Positions 9,381-17,139 of a stretch of DNA of 64,000 bases are shown here, one piece after another. Both the position numbers and the translations under genes were made by a program. The notes beneath the pieces were generated by a model. It saw only the letters and a list, made by a program, of their open reading frames with translations, was not told where the DNA came from and did no database searches. Within the stretch, counting starts at the first letter, position 1. Each line of letters starts with the position of its first letter. The stretch is from UMGS1279 sp045540715 (GTDB lineage: Bacteria; Bacillota; Clostridia; Oscillospirales; Acutalibacteraceae), in the NCBI GenBank assembly GCA_045540715.1, contig JAZQHT010000011.1, positions 31,601-95,600 on the forward strand, in the 5' to 3' direction.

Positions 9381-9770
9381 ATGAAGCATTTATTTAAAGC
9401 AATTATAATATTTGTTTTAATCACCTGCCTTGCGGCTTGTAATAATGCGGATTCTAATGCTACTTCAAGTCAAGTAATAACAAGCACCCCTTCTAGCAGC
9501 AATATAACAAGTTCTAATACTTCTAACTTATCTGCTAAAGATAATTCAAGTGTACAAATTAAAGATAAAGACGGCCGATATACCAGTGAATATTTGGCTA
9601 TTCACGAGCACGTTTGGGGCAGTTGGCAAATTATTGAAGGCCCCGAAGGTGATAAACCGGGCATTAGCCGTCGCACTTGTAAAATTTGCAAAATAACCGA
9701 AGACAAAGAATGCACAATGGAAGACGTTTACGATTTTCACTCGCAATTTGGTTTGCAATATTCACAATAA
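9381..9770 (+). CDS. small Ser/Thr-rich lipoprotein
   Basis: 129 residues. A lipoprotein signal ends at the lipobox LAAC (Cys about residue 20), followed by a Ser/Asn/Thr-rich linker and a short domain with HEHVWGSWQII and RTCKICKITE. The His-Trp-CxxC pattern resembles the small repeat found in many clostridial surface proteins. RBS GGGGTG precedes the ATG. It directly follows the glycoside-hydrolase-like gene and ends at a strong terminator, so it probably belongs to the same transcript. Function unknown. Confidence 0.65.
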   Translation: MKHLFKAIIIFVLITCLAACNNADSNATSSQVITSTPSSSNITSSNTSNLSAKDNSSVQIKDKDGRYTSEYLAIHEHVWGSWQIIEGPEGDKPGISRRTCKICKITEDKECTMEDVYDFHSQFGLQYSQ

Positions 9771-9772
9771 TA

Positions 9773-9810
9773 AAAAGGACGAAAAGCATATAACTTTTCG
9801 TCCTTTATTT
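9773..9810 (+). terminator. terminator
   Basis: Perfect stem AAAGGACGAAAAG / CTTTTCGTCCTTT with an eight-base loop and a following T-rich tract, ending the rightward run that began near 3.7 kb. Confidence 0.88.
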
Positions 9811-9889
9811 TTACTTATTAAAACAATAAACCAATGCCGTAAATTGCGGCAACCGTCTAAAAAAGCACCTTTTTGCAATCTAATATGTT

Positions 9890-9923
9890 AAAAAGGCACG
9901 GTGTGCGTTAGCATTACCGTGCC
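9890..9923 (-). terminator. terminator of the LRR lipoprotein gene
   Basis: Read leftward, GGCACGGT pairs with ACCGTGCC, followed by TTTTT. It lies just beyond the stop codon of the leftward gene. Confidence 0.85.
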
Positions 9924-9929
9924 TAATAT

Positions 9930-11006
9930 TTAGCTGTTTTGTGTTGCTAAAAGTTCTTGTTTTAAGGTTGTTGCACCCGTAATGGTAATTGGTTTTGTAA
10001 CGCCCTTAAAGCAATCGGTATATTCTGTTGGATTAGCATCGATAACGATATTTCCTGTTAAAGATGAGCAATTTAAAAAGGTATTCGATAAATACTTAAC
10101 GCTGCTTGGAATTTTGGGTGCGGTTTTTAACGCTGTGCAATTTCTAAATACATACCCTAAGTTTGTCACTTTATCGGAAAATTTCGGGGGTTTTTCCAGC
10201 GCAGTACATTCACTAAACATCGCCATGTTCTCACCGCTTGAAGAAATGGTTAAGTATGATACATCCTTTAAGGCGGTGCAACCGCTAAAAGTATATTTCA
10301 TATAAGTAACACTGCTTGGTATTTCGGTTATTGTGGTTAAGGCCGTGCAGCCACTAAACGCGGCATACATTCTTCTGAGATTTTTAGGTAGATTAGGAGT
10401 CTTTTTTAAAGCAGTTGCATCTCTAAATGTCTCATACATAACCTCAACCGTATTGGGTATTACAGGTGCTGTTTGCATTTTTTTGCAATTTTGGAAGGTT
10501 TCAAACAAGGTTTTAAGGTGTTTCCCGTTTATTGTTCCAATTAACTCTCCATAACTAACCTTGTTTTTATCTTTTAATTCTTTAACCAACCATCCATCGT
10601 TAGCTTCTTCGGAATTTGCCCCTGTTTCAATAAAAGTGTATTCGTAATCTCCATATTTAAAAATATCTCCGTAACCAACGGTTTGCGGCATTTTTTCGCC
10701 CGCTTTTAACACCTTACCACTTGCCTTTACGGTATAGGTAGCGCCCGTTGGTATTACACCACCTGCTTTGGCGTAGGCGGGTTCTACAACTGGCTTTGAG
10801 GTTGTTGTGGGTGTTTTTGAAGCGGTTGAAACGGTGCTTGTCGTAGGTGTTTCGCTTGAAGCATCAGCAACCGATTCTACGCTTGAAACGCTTGCGGTAT
10901 CGTCGGCACTTGAAAGGTCTTGATTATCAGACGACACGGGCGCAGGTGTTGGTGTGCAGCCTACAAGCAAGGTTAAAATTAAAACTAAAGCAATTATTTT
11001 TTTCAT
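9930..11006 (-). CDS. leucine-rich-repeat (BspA/LRR_5-type) lipoprotein
   Basis: 358 residues. Lipobox LLVGC (Cys about 17) is followed by a long Ser/Thr/Val/Pro linker (about 18-75). About 170-340 contains six or so 22-24 residue repeats with the core 'F..CTAL...P.IP.SV..M..TF', typical of LRR_5/BspA surface proteins that mediate adhesion or ligand binding. The repeat units are regular and uninterrupted. It is a single gene preceded by a strong promoter (11155-11182) and a 140-nt leader with competing hairpins, which suggests transcription attenuation. Ligand unknown. Confidence 0.85.
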   Translation of the reverse strand: MKKIIALVLILTLLVGCTPTPAPVSSDNQDLSSADDTASVSSVESVADASSETPTTSTVSTASKTPTTTSKPVVEPAYAKAGGVIPTGATYTVKASGKVLKAGEKMPQTVGYGDIFKYGDYEYTFIETGANSEEANDGWLVKELKDKNKVSYGELIGTINGKHLKTLFETFQNCKKMQTAPVIPNTVEVMYETFRDATALKKTPNLPKNLRRMYAAFSGCTALTTITEIPSSVTYMKYTFSGCTALKDVSYLTISSSGENMAMFSECTALEKPPKFSDKVTNLGYVFRNCTALKTAPKIPSSVKYLSNTFLNCSSLTGNIVIDANPTEYTDCFKGVTKPITITGATTLKQELLATQNS

Positions 11007-11022
11007 GTTTACCCTCCTTAAT

Positions 11023-11148
11023 AAAAAACAAAAAAGCGCACAAGCTAAAAGCTCATGCGCAACTTAAGTGGATTTAGTAGGTCGTTAGCGCATAAGAATT
11101 TTATTGTTTAATTTTAAAAACAAAATTCTCATGGCAAACACACCCTTT
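11023..11148 (-). promoter_or_regulatory. structured leader with terminator/antiterminator pair (candidate riboswitch)
   Basis: Leader of the LRR lipoprotein, read leftward. A first hairpin pairs 11129-11118 with 11109-11095. A second pairs 11093-11084 (ATGCGCTAAC) with 11063-11055 (GTTGCGCAT). A third, 11060-11036, is a GCGCA/TGCGC terminator stem followed by a long T tract (11035-11023). The second and third share 11060-11055, so they exclude each other, the usual arrangement of an attenuator. I do not recognise a known riboswitch class. Confidence 0.6.
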
Positions 11149-11154
11149 TTCTTT

Positions 11155-11182
11155 ATTATACCACACATAAATAAATTGTCAA
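11155..11182 (-). promoter_or_regulatory. sigma-A promoter of the LRR lipoprotein
   Basis: Consensus TTGACA (11182-11177) and TATAAT (11160-11155) with a 16-bp spacer, placing the start of transcription near 11148, about 140 nt before the start codon. Confidence 0.8.
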
Positions 11183-11196
11183 CATTATAAAACCCT

Positions 11197-11913
11197 TTAT
11201 TTTAAAAGGCTAATGCCGTATATAACGGCAAAATGCAACGGGTAAAACAAATAGAAAAACCACTTTAAATTTTTTCTGCCCCTTTGTCCGTTATATAAAA
11301 ATATAAATGGTAACGCAAGTAGCGAAAAGAAAACGTATGGCTGATAACTAAACCGCACTACGCAATAAATAATAGTGCCTATACTAAAAGATATAAATCT
11401 TTTATTTTTGTCTTTAAAAAGGGCAGCAAATAAGGGTAATAAAATACCGGCAAGGCCGTAATCTATTGTTATTTCGATATTAAAAATTGAGGTAAGGGCG
11501 GTTTGCAAAAAGCAAACAAGGGCAAGAGATAATATAAATAAACCAACCGCTACTATGGTTTTTTTATTATCTTTTTGCTTTGCTGTTTTTAAAATATTTA
11601 TATAAGCCGATACCACAATTATTGAAAGGCTAAACGTAAAAAGCACGTTTAAATATATGCTTTTTATACCACCATTTAGTAGGTCGTTTGCAATATAAAA
11701 GGTTTGGCATATAACCGCCAAAATAAACACTTGCAAAAAATATTTAATTTTATTGCGTGTATAAAAACAGCCTTCTGCAATAAAAAATGCAAAAATAGGC
11801 AGCGCCAATCTTCCAAAATAGCGAAGTATTATAATATCAGGAAAAAGCAGATAGCCGATATGGTCTATAAGCATTGAAATTACAGCTATGATTTTTAATT
11901 TGTTAGAGCTCAT
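11197..11913 (-). CDS. TraX family membrane protein
   Basis: 238 residues with about eight membrane helices. The N-terminal pattern KIIAVISMLIDHIGYLLFP followed by RYFGRLALPIFAFFIAEGC is characteristic of the TraX/YhhN-like acyltransferase-like family (named for F-plasmid pilin acetylation, but common as chromosomal genes in Clostridia). The cellular role in these bacteria is not established. It follows gdhA on the same strand but is separated from it by a hairpin at 11936-11966. Confidence 0.8.
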   Translation of the reverse strand: MSSNKLKIIAVISMLIDHIGYLLFPDIIILRYFGRLALPIFAFFIAEGCFYTRNKIKYFLQVFILAVICQTFYIANDLLNGGIKSIYLNVLFTFSLSIIVVSAYINILKTAKQKDNKKTIVAVGLFILSLALVCFLQTALTSIFNIEITIDYGLAGILLPLFAALFKDKNKRFISFSIGTIIYCVVRFSYQPYVFFSLLALPFIFLYNGQRGRKNLKWFFYLFYPLHFAVIYGISLLK

Positions 11914-11935
11914 AGTTAATCCTTATAAAATTATA

Positions 11936-11970
11936 CGGTATATCTTTTTGCGAGATATACCGTATTTTAA
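11936..11970 (-). terminator. gdhA terminator
   Basis: Inverted repeat TACGGTATATCT / AGATATACCGTA with a short loop, between gdhA and the TraX-like gene. The downstream T tract on the leftward strand is only moderate, so some read-through is possible. Confidence 0.65.
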
Positions 11971-11991
11971 AATATATAATTTTAATATTTA

Positions 11992-13347
11992 TTAATATGC
12001 AACGCCTTGTGCAATCATTGCTTCTGCAACCTTGATAAAGCCTGCAATGTTAGCGCCTGCAACTAGGTCGCCTTTAAAGCCGTATTTTTCAGCTGCATCG
12101 TAAGAGTTTTTGTAGATGTTTTTCATAATTTGTTGTAATTTTGCATCTACTTCTTCGGCTGTCCAGCTGTAACGCATTGAGTTTTGGCTCATTTCAAGAC
12201 CACTAACTGCAACACCCCCTGCGTTAACTGCTTTAGAAGGAGCAATAATAACGCCTGCAGCTTTTAGTACTGCAATAGCTTCGTCGGTTGTGGGCATATT
12301 AGCAACTTCAACGTAATATTTAACGCCGTTTGCAACAATGTTTTTAGCGTCTGCTTCCGAAACTTCGTTTTGTGTAGCGCATGGCATAACAACGTCAACC
12401 TTTTGATCCCAAGGACGTTTGCCTTCGAAATAAGGAACACCAAATTTATCGGCATAATCTTTAACCTTATCACGACCGCTTGAACGCATTTCTAACATAA
12501 AGTTAATTTTTTCTTCGGTAGAAATACCGTCTTTATCATAAATATAACCGTCTGGACCAGAGATTGTTACAACCTTACCGCCAAGTTCGTTAATCTTTTT
12601 AACGGTACCCCAAGCAACGTTACCAAAACCGGATACTGCAAAGGTTTTACCTTTAATATCTTCGCCAAAGCTTTTTAGCATTTCAACGGTGTAATAAACT
12701 GCACCAAAGCCTGTAGCTTCAGGACGGATTAGAGAACCGCCAAAAGGAATACCCTTACCGGTTAAAACGCCTGTAAATTCGTTGCGTAGGCGTTTGTATT
12801 GACCAAATAAATAGCCAACTTCACGTGCACCAACACCAATGTCTCCTGCAGGAACGTCGGTATCTGCGCCAATGTGTTTTGCAAGCTCTGTCATAAAGCT
12901 TTGACAGAAACGCATAATTTCGTTATCAGATTTACCTCTTGGGTCAAAGTCTGAACCACCTTTACCGCCGCCCATAGGAAGACCTGTTAGGCTGTTTTTA
13001 AAGGTTTGTTCAAAACCTAAGAACTTCATAATAGAAGCGTTAACAGAGGGATGGAAACGAAGGCCGCCCTTATAAGGACCAATTGCAGAGTTAAATTGAA
13101 CTCTGAAACCGCGGTTAACTTGAACGTTACCATTATCGTCAACCCAAGATACTCTAAAAGAAATCATTCTTTCAGGTTCAACCATTCTTTCCATAATGCC
13201 TAATTTTTCAATTCTTTTATCCTGCGCAATTACCGGCTCTAAAGACTCTAAAACGTCTCTAACAGCTTGTAAAAACTCGGGCTCGCCGGGGTTGCGTTTT
13301 TCTGCCTCGGCATATACTTTGTTTAAATACTCAGATTTAAATGCCAT
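11992..13347 (-). CDS. gdhA: NADP-type glutamate dehydrogenase
   Basis: 451 residues, the normal length of the hexameric family. It interconverts 2-oxoglutarate plus ammonium with glutamate. Motifs: KGGLRFHPSV and PMGGGKGGSDFDPRGKSD (catalytic lysines, about 110-145), DTDVPAGDIGVGAREVG, the Rossmann loop GFGNVAWGT (about 240), and the conserved C-terminal SGLEMSQNS. The ATG at 13347 is preceded by GGAGG; an in-frame TTG further upstream overlaps that site and is rejected. With glnN at 50.6 kb it suggests GDH- and GSIII-based ammonia assimilation. Monocistronic. Confidence 0.97.
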   Translation of the reverse strand: MAFKSEYLNKVYAEAEKRNPGEPEFLQAVRDVLESLEPVIAQDKRIEKLGIMERMVEPERMISFRVSWVDDNGNVQVNRGFRVQFNSAIGPYKGGLRFHPSVNASIMKFLGFEQTFKNSLTGLPMGGGKGGSDFDPRGKSDNEIMRFCQSFMTELAKHIGADTDVPAGDIGVGAREVGYLFGQYKRLRNEFTGVLTGKGIPFGGSLIRPEATGFGAVYYTVEMLKSFGEDIKGKTFAVSGFGNVAWGTVKKINELGGKVVTISGPDGYIYDKDGISTEEKINFMLEMRSSGRDKVKDYADKFGVPYFEGKRPWDQKVDVVMPCATQNEVSEADAKNIVANGVKYYVEVANMPTTDEAIAVLKAAGVIIAPSKAVNAGGVAVSGLEMSQNSMRYSWTAEEVDAKLQQIMKNIYKNSYDAAEKYGFKGDLVAGANIAGFIKVAEAMIAQGVAY

Positions 13348-13599
13348 TGTGTTTTCCTCCAAAATAATAATTTACTTAATTATTTTATCATATTAAAGCG
13401 CAACCCACAACTTTTTTTTGCAATTTTTTATAAATTTTTATGTTTTTTTACTGTTTAGCGCTTTAAAGTGATGTCTCTTTTTGCAATTTGCACAAAAATT
13501 TGTTTGTGCTAAAAAGTATATGCGTTTTAATCTTTACAAAGAAGCAAATTTGCAGTAAAATAAATATATATGCGATTTTTTTATTAAGAGGCGATTTTT

Positions 13600-14535
13600 T
13601 TGGGCGATACCTTTTTTACAACACTTGAACAAATGATTGTTATGTTTTCTTTTACCCTTATTGGCTTTGTTTTGGGTAAAAGCGGCAAATTAAATTCTAA
13701 AGCAACAACAAACCTTGCAACACTTCAAACAACTGTGTTTTTACCTGCAATGGTTTTTTCTTCGCTTTCTAAAAACTTTACCGTTAATAACCTAGGCAGC
13801 GGCGCAAAACTTATTGCTATAAGCTGTGTTGTTATGGCGGTTTTAATGGTTATTGGCAAACTACTTGCAAAACTTTTTTCTAAAGATATTGGTATTAGAA
13901 ATATGTACACCTACTATTTAACCTTTTCAAACTTTGGTTATTTAGCTTACCCCGTTGTAGGTGCCGTTTTTGGAGAAAAAGCACTTGCGGATTTAATTAT
14001 TTTTACAATTCCAACAAATGTTATAATGTCAACCTACGGTTACGCACTATTTTCTAAAGAAAAGAAGCTGCTTAAAAACCTTTTAAGTCCACTTATGATA
14101 AGCGTTGCTTTAGGTTTAATTGCAGGCCTTACCGGGCTTGGCACGCATTTACCAAAGGTTGTTACCACCATTTTAGATATGGCCGGAAACACAACAGGTA
14201 TGAACAGTATGATTTTAACAGGTCTTGTGCTTTCAAGCCACCGCTTAGTTTCTTTATTTAATAAACCGAAAGGCTATATTGCTTCTTTTATTCGTTTAAT
14301 TGGTATTACTGTGGTTGTTGTGCCTCTTGCCGCTTTAATTGGACTTCGTGGGCACGAACTTATTGGCGTTGCTGTTCTTTGTGCAATGCCGGGCGGCGCT
14401 AACTCACTTGTATTCTCGGTTGAAAACGGACTTGACGCTTTTGAAGCCGGTAGAAGCTGTACTATAAGCAACATTTTTGCAATTATAACGGTACCGCTTG
14501 TATTTGGTGCTTTATCAGCGCTTAATTTAGTTTAG
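13600..14535 (+). CDS. AEC family (auxin efflux carrier-type) transporter
   Basis: 311 residues with about ten membrane helices. The N-terminal half includes GFVLGKSGKLNSKATTNLATLQTTVFLPAMVF, with the conserved Asn/Pro pattern of the bile-acid/auxin efflux carrier fold, and YLAYPVVGAVFGEKA. The C-terminal half contains AMPGGANSLVFSVENG. Substrates in the family include malate and other organic acids; none can be assigned here. The start is TTG at 13600, with AAGAGG about ten bases upstream; no ATG is available near. Divergent from gdhA, and 11 bp from the phosphatase gene that follows. Confidence 0.85.
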   Translation: MGDTFFTTLEQMIVMFSFTLIGFVLGKSGKLNSKATTNLATLQTTVFLPAMVFSSLSKNFTVNNLGSGAKLIAISCVVMAVLMVIGKLLAKLFSKDIGIRNMYTYYLTFSNFGYLAYPVVGAVFGEKALADLIIFTIPTNVIMSTYGYALFSKEKKLLKNLLSPLMISVALGLIAGLTGLGTHLPKVVTTILDMAGNTTGMNSMILTGLVLSSHRLVSLFNKPKGYIASFIRLIGITVVVVPLAALIGLRGHELIGVAVLCAMPGGANSLVFSVENGLDAFEAGRSCTISNIFAIITVPLVFGALSALNLV

Positions 14536-14546
14536 GCGGTAGAGAT

Positions 14547-14936
14547 ATGAATATTTTAGCCGTTTGCACAGGTAACACCTGCCGCAGTCCTATGATTATG
14601 GGACTCACAAAAAAACTTTACCCAAATTTTAACGTTTCTTCTGCAGGTATTTATGCCCGTGGCGAAGAAATTTCAAAAAATTCGGTTTTAGCTTTAAAGC
14701 ACGAAGGCATTGATTTATCGGGCAATATTTCAAAACCGCTAACTAAAGAAGCAATAGATAAGGCCGACGTTATTTTGTGCGCCACAAAAGAGCACGCCGA
14801 ATTAATTAAAAACTTTATTACCAACCAAAAAGTTATTGTTTTAGACTGCCCCGACCCTTATGGCGCAGATTTAGAAACTTATATTAAAACCAAAGATTAT
14901 TTGCTTCAAAAATTAAAGGAGATTTCTTTTGATTAA
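14547..14936 (+). CDS. low-molecular-weight protein-tyrosine phosphatase
   Basis: 129 residues, somewhat shorter than typical (about 150). The P-loop CTGNTCRS at residues 7-14 gives the CX5R active site (Cys7, Arg13), and the acid motif DCPDPYG is near residue 110. The family removes phosphate from tyrosine, or arginine, residues in proteins (YwlE/Etp type). Its last codons overlap the start of rimI, so the two are translationally coupled. In many Firmicutes this gene neighbours tRNA t6A or ribosome-modification genes, as here. Confidence 0.9.
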   Translation: MNILAVCTGNTCRSPMIMGLTKKLYPNFNVSSAGIYARGEEISKNSVLALKHEGIDLSGNISKPLTKEAIDKADVILCATKEHAELIKNFITNQKVIVLDCPDPYGADLETYIKTKDYLLQKLKEISFD

Positions 14937-15348
14937 GGTATTTGATAGTAAAAATGCACCCGTAAAAGAACTTGCAGATATTGAAAAAGAGTGCTTTTCT
15001 GCTCCTTGGAGTGAAGAGTCTTTTAAAACTGCTGAAAACACCCAGTTTTACGTGTATTTTATTAACGATACCGCCGCAGGTTACGTTGGCATTTACACCG
15101 TTTTAGACGAGGGGTATATTACCAACATTGCCGTTAAAAAAGATTACCGCAAAAATGGTATTGCAACCAAACTTTTAACCGCGCTTATTGATGATAAAAA
15201 AGATTTAAGTTTTATAACCTTAGAAGTGCGTAAAAGCAATACCGCTGCAATAAATTTATATAACAAATTTAACTTTAAATTAGAGGGCGAAAGAAAAGCC
15301 TTTTATTCAAACCCGCGTGAAGATGGGCTTATTTTAACAAGGAGGTAA
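14929..15348 (+). CDS. rimI: ribosomal protein alanine N-acetyltransferase RimI-like
   Basis: 139 residues, a GNAT fold: DIEKECFSAPWSEESF at the N-terminus, the acetyl-CoA loop VKKDYRKNGIATKLL (about 66-80), and the RimI signature LEVRKSNTAAINLYNKFNFKLEGERKAFYSNPREDGLIL. RimI acetylates the N-terminal Ala of ribosomal protein bS18. The start is TTG at 14929 inside the end of the phosphatase gene, preceded by AAGGAGA. It is directly followed by tsaD, the classical rimI-tsaD linkage. Confidence 0.93.
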   Translation: MIKVFDSKNAPVKELADIEKECFSAPWSEESFKTAENTQFYVYFINDTAAGYVGIYTVLDEGYITNIAVKKDYRKNGIATKLLTALIDDKKDLSFITLEVRKSNTAAINLYNKFNFKLEGERKAFYSNPREDGLILTRR

Positions 15349-15353
15349 GTTTT

Positions 15354-16340
15354 TTGATAATTTTAAGTGTTGAATCCAGTTGCGACGATACTTCTATTGC
15401 AATAACAAAAGGCAAAGAAGTTTTATCTTTAAAAACCGCCTCTCAAGTAAGCGAGCATCAGCTTTACGGTGGCGTTGTACCTGAAATTGCGTCCCGTAGG
15501 CATTTAGAAAATATTTCTGCTTTAGCGCGCCTAGCAATAGACGAAGCAAATCTTAAAAAAGAAGATATTAATGCCGTTGCAGTAACAAATAGACCAGGCC
15601 TTATTGGTGCGCTTTTAGTGGGTGTTAACTTTGCAAAGGGACTTGCGGCTTCTTTAGGGGTGCCGTTAATACCGGTGCATCATTTGCGTGCACACATTGC
15701 GGCAAGTTATATTTCTAACCCCACCTTAAAACCACCCTTTATATGCCTAATGGTTTCGGGTGGTAACACAGTTATTGTTAAAGTAACCGATTATAATAAA
15801 TACGAAATACTTGGCGGCACACGCGATGATGCGGCAGGCGAGTGCTTTGACAAGGCCGCACGTGCTATGGGCTTAAATTATCCGGGCGGAGTGCTTCTTG
15901 ATAAAATTGCAACAACGCCCGACCATAAAAAATACCCTTTACCAACACCAAAGGTTGAAGGGCACGAGCTCGACTTTTCTTTTTCGGGGCTTAAAACCGC
16001 CGTTATTAACTTAATACATAATGCAAGTCAAAAAGGCGAAACGGTGGAGGTTCCTGTTCTTGCGGCAACACTTAGAAACAAGGTTTGCGACATATTAATT
16101 GATAAAACCTTAAAGGCCGCCGAAAGAGAAAATATAAAAGACGTTGTAATTGCAGGCGGTGTTTCGGCAAACTCTGAACTTAGAGAACGCTTTTTAAATT
16201 TAAAAAACTACAACGTTTATATGCCGGAACTTATATATTGCGGAGATAATGCCGCAATGGTTGGAGTGGCCGCTTCTTTTGAAGAAAAACGTGCCGACCT
16301 TTCTTTAAACGCTTACGCAACAATGGAAATTTACGATTAA
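15354..16340 (+). CDS. tsaD: tRNA t6A threonylcarbamoyltransferase TsaD
   Basis: 328 residues. It transfers the threonylcarbamoyl group from TC-AMP to adenosine 37 of ANN-decoding tRNAs together with TsaB and TsaE, which are not in this window. ASKHA-fold motifs: SVESSCDDTSIAI at the N-terminus, VTNRPGLIGALLVG, metal-binding VHHLRAHIAASY (His about 111 and 115), MVSGGNTVIV, and DDAAGECFDKAARAMGL. The start is TTG at 15354 behind AAGGAGG. It lies 5 bp after rimI. Confidence 0.96.
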   Translation: MIILSVESSCDDTSIAITKGKEVLSLKTASQVSEHQLYGGVVPEIASRRHLENISALARLAIDEANLKKEDINAVAVTNRPGLIGALLVGVNFAKGLAASLGVPLIPVHHLRAHIAASYISNPTLKPPFICLMVSGGNTVIVKVTDYNKYEILGGTRDDAAGECFDKAARAMGLNYPGGVLLDKIATTPDHKKYPLPTPKVEGHELDFSFSGLKTAVINLIHNASQKGETVEVPVLAATLRNKVCDILIDKTLKAAERENIKDVVIAGGVSANSELRERFLNLKNYNVYMPELIYCGDNAAMVGVAASFEEKRADLSLNAYATMEIYD

Positions 16341-16360
16341 TTTTTTGGGGAGTGGAAAAA

Positions 16361-17137
16361 ATGGAACTTTGGAGTAGTGCGCACTTAAAAACCTTACCTA
16401 TATGCATTTTAGCGATGCTAATTATTGCAGTAATTTTACGCAAATTTTTAATTAACAAGCCGCTAAAAATTAGAGCAATTCCTTTTGCGGTTGTATCAAT
16501 AATACTTTTTGTGCTTGAAATTTTTAAGCAAGTACTTTCTTTTAAAAGAGGATATGATTTATATCATATTCCTTTACATTATTGCAGTATTTTAATTTTT
16601 ATGCCGCTAATTGCAAGTATAATTATGCTATTTTCTAAAAAAGAAAACAGCAAATTGGTTGGTGTTGCAACGGCAACTACCACCGCCACCGCACTTTTAA
16701 CGGTTATTTACCCTTGCTTAATTTACGGTGCAGGTAATATTGAAAATTATTTTAACGACTTTTTTGATTTTCACACAGTTACCTTTCACACCTTAGTAAT
16801 TTTTGCATTTATTTTGCTTGTTGCTTTAAACCTACATATACCAAACTTTAAAAAATACAAGTGGTCTATTGTTGTTTTTATTCTTTGCTTTTGTTTAGTT
16901 TCAAGCGTTACCGCACAACTATTAAAAACCAACTTTGCAAACTTTTATCAGTGTAATATTCCACCGCTTGAAAGTTTAAGACAATTAGTTGCTTCTGCTG
17001 TGGGTTATACACCGGCACAAATTTTATACGTTTTAATAAATTCAGGGTTAAACCTTGCATTTACTATTGGTTCTTACTCATTATTTATCTTATCCTTTAA
17101 ATTATTTAATAAAAAACTTGTTAAAAAAGAGGGTTAA
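16361..17137 (+). CDS. YwaF/TIGR02206-like integral membrane protein
   Basis: 258 residues with seven predicted membrane helices. The pattern LYHIPLHYCSILIFMPLIAS (helix 3) and the conserved polar residues in YQCNIPPLESLRQL resemble the YwaF/TMEM164-like family, whose function is unknown. The ATG at 16361 is preferred over a GTG at 16352 because GGGGAG lies correctly before it. The gene sits between tsaD and the nitrilase-GDPD fusion, with 20 bp and 2 bp gaps, so it is in the same operon. Confidence 0.72.
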   Translation: MELWSSAHLKTLPICILAMLIIAVILRKFLINKPLKIRAIPFAVVSIILFVLEIFKQVLSFKRGYDLYHIPLHYCSILIFMPLIASIIMLFSKKENSKLVGVATATTTATALLTVIYPCLIYGAGNIENYFNDFFDFHTVTFHTLVIFAFILLVALNLHIPNFKKYKWSIVVFILCFCLVSSVTAQLLKTNFANFYQCNIPPLESLRQLVASAVGYTPAQILYVLINSGLNLAFTIGSYSLFILSFKLFNKKLVKKEG

Positions 17138-17139
17138 TT

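Noticed and set aside
11023..11148. c-di-GMP or purine riboswitch before the LRR lipoprotein
   Set aside because: The conserved cores of those classes are not found; only the generic attenuator architecture is supported.
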